NCBI GenBank assembly: GCA_042701975.1
Contig: CP170561.1
Location: forward strand, 1,302,001-1,366,000
Length of the DNA stretch: 64,000 bases
DNA from: JAFALK01 sp042701975
GTDB taxonomy: Bacteria > Pseudomonadota > Gammaproteobacteria > Burkholderiales > Burkholderiaceae_C
Reading direction: 5' to 3'
The notes under the pieces are model-generated. The model was given only the letters and a program-made list of their open reading frames with translations, searched no databases and was not told where the DNA came from. Position 1 is the stretch's first letter. Each line of letters starts with the position of its first letter. The translations under genes and the position numbers were made by a program. Of this stretch, positions 17,380 through 25,703 are shown one piece after another.

Positions 17380-17898
17380 TCAGACGGGGTTGCGCGCCCT
17401 GCGCAGCGCCTTTTCAAGACGCGCGAAGAAGATCGCTTCCCACAGGACGGCGGCGAGCACGGTCCACAACCATCCAAAGCTGCCGCCGATCGCGGCGAGG
17501 TTCTGGGCCAGTCCCATCTGATCGAAGCGCACGGCGGCGAACAGCTGCGTGCGGAACAGCCACACTCCCGCCCAGAAGACCGACCACACGATCGCCGTCG
17601 ACCAGAGCCAGGACCCGAACATCAGGCAGTTGAACTGCTGGGCGAATCGCGGGTTGTCATCGCCGCCGGCCGCGAAGTAGCAGCGGGTGAAGCCGATCAG
17701 CGTCACAGCTGCGACGGCAACGGCTTCCAGCAGGCTGAGCAGCGTCCACGGCGGGTTGGCCCAGGTGAACGCGCCGTAGAACAGCACCAGGCCGAACAGC
17801 TGGTTGGCAAGCATCAGATGGCCGACCTCGCGGTTCGACACTTCGTTGCGCGAGAGTCGATCTGCAAGCCTTTGGGGAAAGAACCAGTCGATGCGCAT
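17380..17898 (-). CDS. Hypothetical inner membrane protein
   Basis: A 172-residue protein with four hydrophobic segments (LMLANQLFGLVLFYGAFTWA, LLSLLEAVAVAAVTLIGF, LMFGSWLWSTAIVWSVFWAGVWLF, GWLWTVLAAVLWEAIFFA). The start at 17898 (MRIDWFFPQRLADRLSR) has AAGG upstream; an ATG at 17931 would add eleven residues. It follows the next membrane-protein gene on the same strand, probably in one transcript. Family not recognised. Confidence 0.65.
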   Translation of the reverse strand: MRIDWFFPQRLADRLSRNEVSNREVGHLMLANQLFGLVLFYGAFTWANPPWTLLSLLEAVAVAAVTLIGFTRCYFAAGGDDNPRFAQQFNCLMFGSWLWSTAIVWSVFWAGVWLFRTQLFAAVRFDQMGLAQNLAAIGGSFGWLWTVLAAVLWEAIFFARLEKALRRARNPV

Positions 17899-17945
17899 GA
17901 AGAGGGGGCCTTGGTTGGAGTGCGGCGCCATTGTTGATGAGCTAC

Positions 17946-17965
17946 GACGGCGCGCAGGCGCCGTC
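17946..17965 (-). other. Intergenic hairpin
   Basis: GACGGCGC and GCGCCGTC form an 8-bp perfect stem with a GCAG loop, overlapping the stop codon of the upstream minus-strand gene. No T-run follows, so it is a possible transcript-stabilising or Rho-linked element rather than a clear terminator. Confidence 0.35.
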
Positions 17966-18431
17966 AGCCGGGCTGGCGCATATCGCGCAAGCCATATTGC
18001 GCAATATGCGCAATGGGTACGCCAACGTAGAAGATGTGCGACATCAGGCCGCTGACGATGCTCCACCCTTCGGGCAGCTTCCAGCCGGGGACGGCAGACA
18101 GCGGCACGACGACGTAGACCATCGCGACCCAGGTCAGCACGCCGTAGACGCCGCCCCACAGCCAGGGTCGGTCGAGCAAGGCGCCGTACTTGAGTGCCGC
18201 CCCCAGGAAGATCGCCGCCATGGCCGTGGTCAGGGCGAAGTGGCACAGCAGCCCGGTCCAGACCATCGCCGTGCCGCCCTGCATGGCCGCGGCGCCGAAC
18301 AGGCCGCTGGCGATGTACTTCAGGATGCCCTCCACGGTGGCTCCCTTCGACACATAGCTCGCGAATGCGGCCAGGATATCCAGCGTGCCGGCCACCAGGC
18401 CAGCAAGAACCATCGTCGAGACACGGCGCAT
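17964..18431 (-). CDS. Conserved hypothetical inner membrane protein
   Basis: A 155-residue protein with four membrane helices (MVLAGLVAGTLDILAAFASY, LCHFALTTAMAAIFLGAAL, WLWGGVYGVLTWVAMVYVVV, SHIFYVGVPIAHIAQYGL). The opening GxxAGTLDIxxAF with a charged residue inside the first helix and GGTAMVWTGLLCHF are shared by a widespread family of uncharacterised bacterial membrane proteins. It lies just upstream of another small membrane protein on the same strand. Confidence 0.7.
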   Translation of the reverse strand: MRRVSTMVLAGLVAGTLDILAAFASYVSKGATVEGILKYIASGLFGAAAMQGGTAMVWTGLLCHFALTTAMAAIFLGAALKYGALLDRPWLWGGVYGVLTWVAMVYVVVPLSAVPGWKLPEGWSIVSGLMSHIFYVGVPIAHIAQYGLRDMRQPG

Positions 18432-18526
18432 GACATTCCCCCAGCAAAGCAGCGATTCTGATCGCGCCGGCGCCCCGCAGAACCGTGGTCTACCCGAGGT
18501 CGCTTGGCCCTCACGGACAATGCCGC

Positions 18527-19117
18527 ATGCCCTACAGCCTGGCCGGCGCGGCCCGCAGCGAACTGATCCTCAAGAAGAGCCGCTTCATCGGCTGCGTGGA
18601 GCCTTGCGCCGACCGCTCGCAGGCACAGGCCATCGTGGCGCGGCTGCGTGAGAAGCATCCCGGCGCCGCCCATGTCTGCTGGGCCCTGATGGCCGGCGGG
18701 CAGAGCGCGGCCAATGACGATGGTGAGCCCGGCGGCACCGCCGGCCGGCCGATGCTGGAGGTGCTGCGCCACCAGGACCTGGAGGGCGTGCTGGCCACGG
18801 TTGTGCGCTACTGGGGTGGCGTCAAGCTCGGTGCCGGCGGCCTGGTGCGCGCCTACACCGATGCGGTGGCGCAGGCGCTGCTGGGCGCCGAGAAGGTGCC
18901 ACTCGTCAAGCTGCAGCCGCTGCGCTGCACCGTGCCCTACGCGATGGAAGGCCTGCTGCGCCGCGAGCTGGACTCAGCGGGCGCGCAGCAGCTCGACGTG
19001 CAGCACGGCGCGATGGTGGGGTTCCGGTTCGCGTTGGCCGATGCAGCCGGCTTCAAGGCCCGGCTCGACGAGCTGGGCCAGGGCCGCATCGGCTGGCTGC
19101 GCGCTGAAGACGACTGA
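18527..19117 (+). CDS. YigZ / IMPACT family protein
   Basis: A 196-residue protein. The N-terminal domain has the UPF0029/IMPACT signatures KSRFIGCVEP, HVCWAL, NDDGEPGGTAGRPMLEVL and TVVRYWGGVKLGAGGLVRAY. The C-terminal DUF1949-like ferredoxin-fold domain covers residues about 135-193. Homologues are linked to translation control in eukaryotes; the bacterial role is unproven. The start is at MPYSLAG, the usual YigZ N-terminus, rather than an in-frame ATG at 18485. Confidence 0.93.
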   Translation: MPYSLAGAARSELILKKSRFIGCVEPCADRSQAQAIVARLREKHPGAAHVCWALMAGGQSAANDDGEPGGTAGRPMLEVLRHQDLEGVLATVVRYWGGVKLGAGGLVRAYTDAVAQALLGAEKVPLVKLQPLRCTVPYAMEGLLRRELDSAGAQQLDVQHGAMVGFRFALADAAGFKARLDELGQGRIGWLRAEDD

Positions 19118-19137
19118 AGTCTGCGTTCAGTTGGCGC

Positions 19138-19617
19138 TCAGTTCAGACCAGCCTTCTCCAGACCGTAGAGCTTGTCCTGCGAGCCAGGCACGGCGGCAAA
19201 GCCGATGGCCAGACGGTTCCAGCCGTTGATGGCCAGGATGGCGAAGCTCAGCTCCGCCACTTCGGTTTCGCTGAACTGCTCGCGCACGGCGGCGAAGGCG
19301 GCATCCGGCACGCCGTGCGGCGGCAGCTGCGTGAGCACTTCCACCCAGGCCAGGGCGGCGCGCTCGCGGGCCGAGAACAGCGTCGATTCGCGCCACACGG
19401 TCACATGGTGCAGGCGCAGGGCGCGCTCGCCGTGGAGGGTGGCTTCCTTCACGTGCATGTCCACACAGAAGGCGCAGCCGTTGAGCTGCGAGGCGCGCAG
19501 CGTGACGAGGTCCTGCAGCGTGGTGTCCAGGCTGCTCTTCTTCAGCGCCATGCTGAATTCGACGTACTTCTTGAACAGTTCGGGGGCGGCTTGGGCGTAG
19601 TTGAGGCGTTGGCTCAT
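19138..19617 (-). CDS. Carboxymuconolactone decarboxylase family (AhpD-like) protein
   Basis: A 159-residue protein with an AhpD-like redox motif (LNGCAFCVDMHVKEA, CxxCxxxH). The helical family includes alkylhydroperoxidase D-type enzymes. It lies 62 bases downstream of an ECF41 sigma-factor gene on the same strand. Linkage of ECF41 factors to carboxymuconolactone decarboxylases, oxidoreductases or epimerases is an established genomic pattern, so this is probably the sigma factor's conserved partner and target. Length matches the family. Confidence 0.9.
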   Translation of the reverse strand: MSQRLNYAQAAPELFKKYVEFSMALKKSSLDTTLQDLVTLRASQLNGCAFCVDMHVKEATLHGERALRLHHVTVWRESTLFSARERAALAWVEVLTQLPPHGVPDAAFAAVREQFSETEVAELSFAILAINGWNRLAIGFAAVPGSQDKLYGLEKAGLN

Positions 19618-19679
19618 GATGGGGCTCCGTCAGTCGGTTTGAAGGGTTCGGGCGCAGCCACTTTTGCCGCGCTCACCTC

Positions 19680-20621
19680 TCAAGACGAAGCAGCCCGCGT
19701 TTTTGTGACGGCCTCGGCCAGCTTTTGCAGTTTTTCAGGGTTGCGCTGCGTGTTGATGCGCGTGATGCGCAGGCCCTGCGCGTCGGTCTCCACGCTTTGC
19801 GCCGACTCCAGCCGGCCGTCGATGAAGCGCAGCAGGCCCCATTCGCCGTTCATGCGCACCAGCTCGATCGTCTGCACCGCCTCGCCGCGTTCGCTGCGCC
19901 GCCACACGGCGAAGTAGAGCTGCGCGATCCGCGCGGCGCCGGCCAGCGCCTTGCCGAAGCTCGGCACGATGCCGCCGCCGTCTGAGATCAGCTCGGCGTC
20001 CTCGGCCAGCAGGCCCTGCAGCGCGGCGAAGTCGCCCTTGCGCGCAGCCTCGGCAAAGCCGGCCAGCAAGCGGTAGTGCTGATCAGAAGACACGGCGTGG
20101 CGCGGCCGGTCGTCCTTCAGCTGCGCCTTGGCGCGCGAGACGATCTGCCGGCAGGCGGCCTCGCTCTTGCCCAGGGCCTGCGCCACCTCGGCGTAATCGG
20201 CGTCGAAGACCTCGCGCAGCAAGAAGGCGGCGCGGGCCTCGGGGTTCAGGCGTTCCAGCAGGGCCAGGAAGGCGACGGAGATGTCGTCCGCCCGCTCCAG
20301 CACCTGCTCGGGCGTGGCCGGGGCGTCCTCGGTGCTGGCCGGGCGCAGCTCTTCGAGCTCCAGCTGCGGCTCCGGCAGCCAGAAGCCCGCGTAATGGGCA
20401 CGCTGGACCTTGGCGGCGCGCAACCGGTCGATGGCCAGCCGCGTGGTCACGGTGACCAGCCAGGCCTCGGCGTTGTCCAGGCCATCGGCGTCGGTCTCAT
20501 GCCAGCGCAGCCAGACGTCCTGGACCAGCTCCTCGGCATCGGCTACGGAGCCGAGCATGCGATAGGCAATGCCTTGCAGCCGGGGGCGCAGGCGGTCAAA
20601 GAAACGGGTGGCGTCGTCCAT
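19680..20621 (-). CDS. ECF41-type RNA polymerase sigma factor (SigJ-like)
   Basis: A 313-residue sigma factor. Residues 8-75 are region 2 (LRGIAYRMLGS-like LQGIAYRMLGSVADAEELVQDVW), about 125-175 are region 4 (LNPEARAAFLLREVFDADYAEVA), and residues 185-300 form a SnoaL/NTF2-like extension (LLAGFAEAARKGDFAALQGLLAED) that in this group replaces an anti-sigma factor. Its own upstream region carries a perfect ECF41-type promoter, and a carboxymuconolactone decarboxylase gene follows. The promoter lies so close to the ATG that the transcript would be almost leaderless. Confidence 0.93.
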   Translation of the reverse strand: MDDATRFFDRLRPRLQGIAYRMLGSVADAEELVQDVWLRWHETDADGLDNAEAWLVTVTTRLAIDRLRAAKVQRAHYAGFWLPEPQLELEELRPASTEDAPATPEQVLERADDISVAFLALLERLNPEARAAFLLREVFDADYAEVAQALGKSEAACRQIVSRAKAQLKDDRPRHAVSSDQHYRLLAGFAEAARKGDFAALQGLLAEDAELISDGGGIVPSFGKALAGAARIAQLYFAVWRRSERGEAVQTIELVRMNGEWGLLRFIDGRLESAQSVETDAQGLRITRINTQRNPEKLQKLAEAVTKTRAASS

Positions 20622-20630
20622 GTTTGCTCA

Positions 20631-20657
20631 GACGTTTGGCGCCACCCGTTTGTGACA
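20631..20657 (-). promoter_or_regulatory. ECF41-dependent promoter
   Basis: Read on the minus strand, TGTCACA is followed by 16 bases and CGTC, which is the known ECF41 target promoter form. It lies between queA's stop (directly adjacent) and the sigma-factor ATG at 20621, 9 bases downstream of CGTC, implying autoregulation of the sigma factor and its decarboxylase partner. Confidence 0.8.
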
Positions 20658-21707
20658 TCAGCCGGGCTGGCGCTCCAGGAGCATCGCATCTCCGTAGCTG
20701 AAGAAGCGATAGCCCTTGGCGATGGCGTGGCGGTAGAGCGCCATGACGTGCTCATACCCCGCAAAGGCGCTCACGAGCATCATCAGCGTGCTCTTGGGCA
20801 GGTGGAAGTTCGTGACCAGGCGGTCGACCACGCGGAAGTCAAAGCCCGGGGTGATGAAGATGTCCGTCTCGCGGGCGCCTGCCACAAGCGTGCCGCCCAC
20901 GGCCGCCGATTCCAGCGCCCGCAGCGTCGTCGTGCCGACGGCAACCACCCGGCCGCCTCGCGCCTTGCAGGCGGCGATGGCGTCCACCGTGGCCTGCGTG
21001 ACCTCGAACCACTCGCTGTGCATCTTGTGGTCGGTGAGCTGCTCCACTCGCACGGGCTGGAAGGTGCCTGCACCCACGTGCAGCGTCACATGCGCCTGGT
21101 CGATGTCGCGCGCCGTCAGCTCGGCCAGCAGGGCCTCGTCGAAATGCAGGGCGGCGGTAGGCGCCGCGACGGCGCCGGGCTCGCGGGCGAAGACGGTCTG
21201 GTAGCGGCGCACGTCGTCGGCCTCGTCGGCATGCGTGATGTAGGGCGGCAGCGGCACGTGGCCATGCTGGTCCAGCAGGGCGAACGGGTCGCCCGAGAGG
21301 CGCAGGTGAAAGAGCCCGTCGTCCGGCCCGCAGCGGCCCAGCACCTCGGCATCGAAGGCGTCCGCAAAGCGCACGACGGCGCCTGGCTTGGGCGACTTGC
21401 TGGCGCGCATGTGGGCCCAGACCTCCTGCGTGCCGGGCAGCACCCGCTCCACCAGCGCCTCCACCGCGCCGCCGCTGGCCTTGGCGCCGTAGAGCCGCGC
21501 CTTGATGACCTTGGTGTTGTTGAAGACCAGCAGGTCGCCGCTGTGCAGCAGGCCCGGCAGTTCGCGGAAGACGCGGTCGGCGGGCGGCAACTGGCGGCCG
21601 TCCAGCAGGCGGGAGCCGCTGCGCTCGGCGGCCGGGTGCTGGGCGATGAGGTCTTCGGGCAGCTCGAAATCGAAGTCTGCAACCGTGAAAGAACGGGGGG
21701 AGGACAT
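20658..21707 (-). CDS. queA: S-adenosylmethionine:tRNA ribosyltransferase-isomerase
   Basis: A 349-residue full-length QueA, which transfers and isomerises ribose from SAM onto preQ1-tRNA to give epoxyqueuosine-tRNA, the step after Tgt. Landmarks: FELPEDLIAQHPAAERSGSRLL, LLVFNNTKVIKARLYG, YQTVFAREPGAVAAPTAALHF, HVGAGTFQPVR, GTTTLRALES, TNFHLPKSTLMMLVSAFAG and the C-terminal FSYGDAMLL. The start at 21707 (MSSPRSFTVADF) fits the family N-terminus and has GGGGGGAGGA upstream. Confidence 0.97.
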   Translation of the reverse strand: MSSPRSFTVADFDFELPEDLIAQHPAAERSGSRLLDGRQLPPADRVFRELPGLLHSGDLLVFNNTKVIKARLYGAKASGGAVEALVERVLPGTQEVWAHMRASKSPKPGAVVRFADAFDAEVLGRCGPDDGLFHLRLSGDPFALLDQHGHVPLPPYITHADEADDVRRYQTVFAREPGAVAAPTAALHFDEALLAELTARDIDQAHVTLHVGAGTFQPVRVEQLTDHKMHSEWFEVTQATVDAIAACKARGGRVVAVGTTTLRALESAAVGGTLVAGARETDIFITPGFDFRVVDRLVTNFHLPKSTLMMLVSAFAGYEHVMALYRHAIAKGYRFFSYGDAMLLERQPG

Positions 21708-21854
21708 GGGGCGCGATTGTCCCATGCACCCCTCAGATCAAGGGCTTGGGAGAAGTCGAGAGACTTTACAAACCTGAATGAGGCCTGAATGTCCGCAAGC
21801 TTGGGGAAAGGAAATTGTCAGTCTTGATAACCAGTTAGGTGCATGCACCGGAAT

Positions 21855-21871
21855 CTGGCACGGCGTTTGCT
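21855..21871 (+). promoter_or_regulatory. Sigma-54 (-24/-12) promoter for the PEP-CTERM pair
   Basis: CTGGCACGGCGTTTGCT fits every position of the sigma-54 consensus YTGGCACGRNNNTTGCW. The predicted transcription start is near 21882, 44 bases before the first PEP-CTERM ATG. PEP-CTERM/exosortase systems usually include the NtrC-type PrsK/PrsR pair, so an enhancer-binding protein is expected to drive it. Confidence 0.85.
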
Positions 21872-21925
21872 CCAACACGGTTCTGACCGCAGCGAGGGGC
21901 TGCGTACGTCGACGGAGGAGACCCC

Positions 21926-22741
21926 ATGAAGATCAACAAGATTGCCGCCTGCACCCTGCTGGCCTGCGGCGCCCTCGGTGCCGCGCAGGCCGACACGATC
22001 TACGACAGCCTTGGCCCGTCGGTCCCCAACCTGCCCAGCCTGGGCTACGAAGCGACCTCGACTTCGGAAGCCGGCGACCGCATCAGCTTCGCCGCCGGTG
22101 CGCGCCTGCTGGACACCGTCACCGTGCGCATGAGCAGCTGGGCCCTGGCCTCGACCTACGGCGACGCCAACAGCAGCTTCCAGCACCAGCTGACCTTCAA
22201 CATCTACGGCGTGGGCAGCGGCGCCACGGCCGGCGCGCTGCTCGCCAGCAAGACCATCACCGCCGACATCCCCTACCGCCCCGAAGCCAACCCGGCTTGC
22301 GGCCAGGGTGCCACGCAGTGGATGGCCGACAACGGCAGCTGCTACAACGGCATGGCCTTCGACGTGACCTTCAGCTTTGCCGGCCTGGGCGTCGTGTTGC
22401 CTGATTCCATCGTCTTCGGCCTGGCCTACAACACGGCCGACTACGGCGCCGATCCGCTGCACGCCGCCGGCCCGTACAACTCGCTGAACTTCGGCCTGTC
22501 CACCGGCGCCACCATCGGCACCGACACCAACGCCGACGGCATCTTCGAGAACACGACCTGGGGCCCGGGCAACCTGGCCAACCCCGACAACGTCGGCAAG
22601 TTCATGGAAGACACCGGCTGGCGCGGCTATGTGCCCGCCGTGCAGATCAACGCCATCAACGAAGTGCCCGAGCCCGGCTCGATCGCTCTCGTCGGCGTGG
22701 CCCTCGCCGGCCTGGGCCTGGCTCGCCGCCGCAAGGCCTGA
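21926..22741 (+). CDS. PEP-CTERM sorting domain-containing protein
   Basis: A 271-residue exported protein with a signal peptide (NKIAACTLLACGALGAAQA) and C-terminal VPEPGSIALVGVALAGLG plus RRRKA, the exosortase-processed anchor. The ectodomain (residues 23-240) is beta-rich with WALAST, FQHQLTFNIYGV and a Cys pair (NPACGQGATQWMADNGSCYNG) that may form a disulfide. It resembles cell-surface, EPS-linked proteins of floc or biofilm bacteria, without a known enzymatic motif. GGAGGAG precedes the ATG and a sigma-54 promoter lies upstream. Confidence 0.92.
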   Translation: MKINKIAACTLLACGALGAAQADTIYDSLGPSVPNLPSLGYEATSTSEAGDRISFAAGARLLDTVTVRMSSWALASTYGDANSSFQHQLTFNIYGVGSGATAGALLASKTITADIPYRPEANPACGQGATQWMADNGSCYNGMAFDVTFSFAGLGVVLPDSIVFGLAYNTADYGADPLHAAGPYNSLNFGLSTGATIGTDTNADGIFENTTWGPGNLANPDNVGKFMEDTGWRGYVPAVQINAINEVPEPGSIALVGVALAGLGLARRRKA

Positions 22742-22785
22742 TCGATCGCTGACCGAACGCTGAACCCCCTCCGGAGACCCACAAC

Positions 22786-23553
22786 ATGCAACTCAACAAG
22801 ATCCTCGGCGCCGCACTGATCGGCCTGGGCCTGGCCGCCTCGGCCAGCGCCGACGTCACCCTCGACCCCACCAGCGCCGCCGTCGCCAACGGCGCGCTGG
22901 GCAGCGGCGCGCCGCTCGGCTTCGGCGCCACCTCGCTGGCCGGCAACGGCTCGGCCAAGGGCGAGTTCTACATCTCCGCCGCGAGCCTCTTTGGCTCGGC
23001 CGTCAAGCTGTCGGACATCGCCTCGATCAGCTACTGGACCAACAAGGACGGCGCCGCCGGTGCGCCGGACTGGACCTTGCTGCTCTACACCGCCAAGCAA
23101 CAGGGCGACGCCAGCTGGTACCACTCGCGCCTGAACGCCGAGCCGTACTTCGTGAACAGCGCCAGTGACCCGGCCGGTGCCTGGCACCAATGGAGCACGG
23201 GCGGCGACGAAGCGCTGAAGTTCTACGACCAGCCGCGCTCGGGCACCTACGGCACCTACACCGACCCGACCTGGGCCGAGCTGACCGCCGGCGCCGTGAG
23301 TTGGGACGGTTCGGGCCAGTCGGGCGCCAGCGTCGACTATAGCGGCGAGTTCATCAACCTCTTCAGCCTGCAGACCGGCTCGGCCTGGGCCAACGGCTTT
23401 GACGGCATGGTCGATGGCCTGACCATCACCCTGGTCAACGGCCAATCGGCCAGCGTGAACTTCGAAGGCAACGCCGTGCCGGAACCCGGCTCCATCGCCC
23501 TCGTGGGCGTGGCGCTGGCCGGCCTGGGCTTCGCGCGCCGCCGCAAGGCCTGA
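22786..23553 (+). CDS. PEP-CTERM sorting domain-containing protein
   Basis: A 255-residue exported protein, 44 bases behind the first PEP-CTERM gene and followed by a terminator, so probably co-transcribed. Signal peptide KILGAALIGLGLAASASA; C-terminal VPEPGSIALVGVALAGLG then FARRRKA. The last 25 residues differ from the neighbour's at only one place, while the ectodomains are unrelated. The ectodomain is rich in Trp, Tyr, Gly and Ser (SYWTNKDG, WTLLLYTAKQQGDASWYHSR) and may be a beta-sandwich. CCGGAG lies upstream of the ATG. Confidence 0.92.
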   Translation: MQLNKILGAALIGLGLAASASADVTLDPTSAAVANGALGSGAPLGFGATSLAGNGSAKGEFYISAASLFGSAVKLSDIASISYWTNKDGAAGAPDWTLLLYTAKQQGDASWYHSRLNAEPYFVNSASDPAGAWHQWSTGGDEALKFYDQPRSGTYGTYTDPTWAELTAGAVSWDGSGQSGASVDYSGEFINLFSLQTGSAWANGFDGMVDGLTITLVNGQSASVNFEGNAVPEPGSIALVGVALAGLGFARRRKA

Positions 23554-23574
23554 GGCGCTTCGCCCTCGGAACCC

Positions 23575-23596
23575 AAGCCCGCTTCGGCGGGCTTTT
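23575..23596 (+). terminator. Rho-independent terminator after the PEP-CTERM pair
   Basis: AAGCCCGC, a TTCG loop and GCGGGCTT followed by TT form a compact hairpin just downstream of the second PEP-CTERM gene and before recG. Confidence 0.85.
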
Positions 23597-23631
23597 CTCA
23601 TTGCGCCCGCGCCGCCTGCACAATCGCGCCC

Positions 23632-25689
23632 ATGCCCGAGGCCAAGTCCGAAAACTCCGCCGCCAAACCCAAGTCCGCGCCGCAGAAGGCGATGGAAAAA
23701 CTGGGCCTGCTGCGCGACATCGACCTGGCCCTGCACCTGCCGCTGCGCTACGAGGACGAGACGCGCGTGGAGGCCATCGCCGCCGCGCGCGAAGGCCAGA
23801 CGGTGCAGGTCGAGGGCGTCGTCACCGACAGCCGCATCGAGCTGCGCAACCGTCGCCAGCTGCTGGTCACGATCGAGGACGACAGCGGTGAGCTGCTGCT
23901 GCGCTTCCTGAACTTCTACCCGTCTCAGCAGAAGCAGATGTCGCAAGGCCAGCGCCTGCGTGTGCGTGGCGAGCTGCGCGGCGGCTTCTTCGGCCGCGAG
24001 ATGGTGCACCCGACTGTCAAGCCGGTGGACGAGCACACGCCGCTGGCAACCACGCTCACGCCGATCTACCCGACCAGTGCCGGCCTGCCGCAGAACTACC
24101 TGCGCAAGGCCGTGTCGGCGGGCGTGAGCCGCGCGCCGCTGGCCGAGGTGTTGCCGGCCGGCAGTGTGCCGCGCGGCCTGCCCACGCTCAAGGAAGCGCT
24201 GGAGTTCCTGCACCATCCGCCGCCGCGCGTCTCGCTGGCGCAGCTGGAGGACCACAGCCATCCGGCCTGGCAGCGGCTCAAGTTCGAGGAACTGCTGGCG
24301 CAGCAGATCAGCCAGCTCGAAGCGCGCCGCGAACGCGCCGTGCTGAAGGCGCCGGCCCTCATTGCCCAGCGCAGCGGCTTGCACGAGAAGCTGCTCGCGG
24401 TGCTGCCTTTCGGCCTCACCGGTGCGCAGCAACGTGTGGGCGAGGAGATCGCCGGCGACCTCGCACGCCCGCAGCCGATGCACCGCCTGCTGCAAGGCGA
24501 TGTGGGCTCCGGCAAGACCGTGGTGGCCGCGCTGGCCGCTGCCGTGGCCATCGACGCCGGCTGGCAGTGCGCATTGATGGCGCCGACCGAGATCCTGGCC
24601 GAGCAGCATTTCAAGAAGCTGGTGCAGTGGCTGGAGCCCCTGGGCGTGCAGGTGGCCTGGCTCACCGGCAGCGTCAAGGGCAAGGCGCGGCAGAAGATGA
24701 TGGACATGGCCGCCTCGGGCCAAGCGCAGCTGGTGCTGGGTACGCACGCCGTCATCGAAAACAAGGTGCAGTTCGCGCGCCTCGGGCTGGCCATCATCGA
24801 CGAGCAGCACCGCTTCGGCGTGGCCCAGCGTTTGGCGCTGCGCAAGAAGCTGGCCTCGATGGCGCTGGAGCCGCACATGCTGATGATGAGCGCCACGCCG
24901 ATCCCGCGTACGCTGGCGATGACCTACTTCGCTGACCTGGAGGTGAGCACCATCGACGAGCTGCCGCCGGGCCGCAGCCCCATCGTCACCAAGGTCTTCG
25001 CGGAAGAGAAGCGTGCCAACGTGATCGAACGCATCCGCGACGAGGTGGAGAAGGGCGCGCAGGTCTACTGGGTCTGTCCGCTGATCGAGGAGAGCGAGGC
25101 CATCGACCTGCGCAACGCCACCGAGACGCATGCCGAGCTGTCGGCCGCGCTGCCCGGCCATGCGGTGGGCCTGCTGCACGGGCGCATGTCGCCGGCCGAG
25201 AAGGCCGCAGTGATGGCCGAGTTCAGCGCCGGCCGCATGAGCCTGCTGGTGGCCACGACCGTGATCGAAGTCGGCGTGGACGTGCCCAACGCCAGCCTGA
25301 TGGTGATCGAGCATGCCGAGCGCTTCGGCCTCGCGCAGCTGCACCAGCTGCGCGGCCGCGTGGGTCGCGGCGCCAAGGCCAGCGTCTGCGTGCTCGTCTA
25401 CACCGGGCCGCTCTCGGTCACGGGCAAGGACCGGCTGCGCGCCATGGCGGAGACGACCGATGGTTTCGAGATCGCGCGGCGCGACCTGGAGATCCGCGGC
25501 CCCGGCGAGTTCATGGGCGCGCGCCAGAGTGGCGCGGAGCTGCTGCGCTTCGCCGATCTGCAGGAGGACTCGGCCCTGCTCAAGGCGGCGCGCGAGCTGG
25601 CGCCGAACCTGCTCGATGCCCATACCGAGGCTGCACGAAAGCATGTGCAGCGATGGCTGGGGTCGAAGGTCGAGTACCTGAAGGCCTGA
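23632..25689 (+). CDS. recG: ATP-dependent DNA helicase RecG
   Basis: A 685-residue helicase for replication-fork reversal and Holliday-junction processing. It has the N-terminal OB/wedge domain (residues about 55-150, GVVTDSRIELRN...LRFLNFYPSQ), Walker A GDVGSGKT near residue 290, the DEQHRFG box near 390, MSATPIPRTLAM motif III, and helicase-C motifs (VATTVIEVGVDVPNA, QLRGRVGRG). The C-terminal GPGEFMGARQSG region is typical. In many relatives recG lies next to oxyR; here oxyR is about 5 kb downstream. Confidence 0.97.
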   Translation: MPEAKSENSAAKPKSAPQKAMEKLGLLRDIDLALHLPLRYEDETRVEAIAAAREGQTVQVEGVVTDSRIELRNRRQLLVTIEDDSGELLLRFLNFYPSQQKQMSQGQRLRVRGELRGGFFGREMVHPTVKPVDEHTPLATTLTPIYPTSAGLPQNYLRKAVSAGVSRAPLAEVLPAGSVPRGLPTLKEALEFLHHPPPRVSLAQLEDHSHPAWQRLKFEELLAQQISQLEARRERAVLKAPALIAQRSGLHEKLLAVLPFGLTGAQQRVGEEIAGDLARPQPMHRLLQGDVGSGKTVVAALAAAVAIDAGWQCALMAPTEILAEQHFKKLVQWLEPLGVQVAWLTGSVKGKARQKMMDMAASGQAQLVLGTHAVIENKVQFARLGLAIIDEQHRFGVAQRLALRKKLASMALEPHMLMMSATPIPRTLAMTYFADLEVSTIDELPPGRSPIVTKVFAEEKRANVIERIRDEVEKGAQVYWVCPLIEESEAIDLRNATETHAELSAALPGHAVGLLHGRMSPAEKAAVMAEFSAGRMSLLVATTVIEVGVDVPNASLMVIEHAERFGLAQLHQLRGRVGRGAKASVCVLVYTGPLSVTGKDRLRAMAETTDGFEIARRDLEIRGPGEFMGARQSGAELLRFADLQEDSALLKAARELAPNLLDAHTEAARKHVQRWLGSKVEYLKA

Positions 25690-25703
25690 GCAGGCCTGAT
25701 CAC

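Noticed and set aside
18000..18020. TTGCGCAATATGCGCAA-like palindromic stretch as a regulatory site
   Set aside because: It lies within the coding end of a membrane-protein gene (IAHIAQYGL), so repeated codons explain it.
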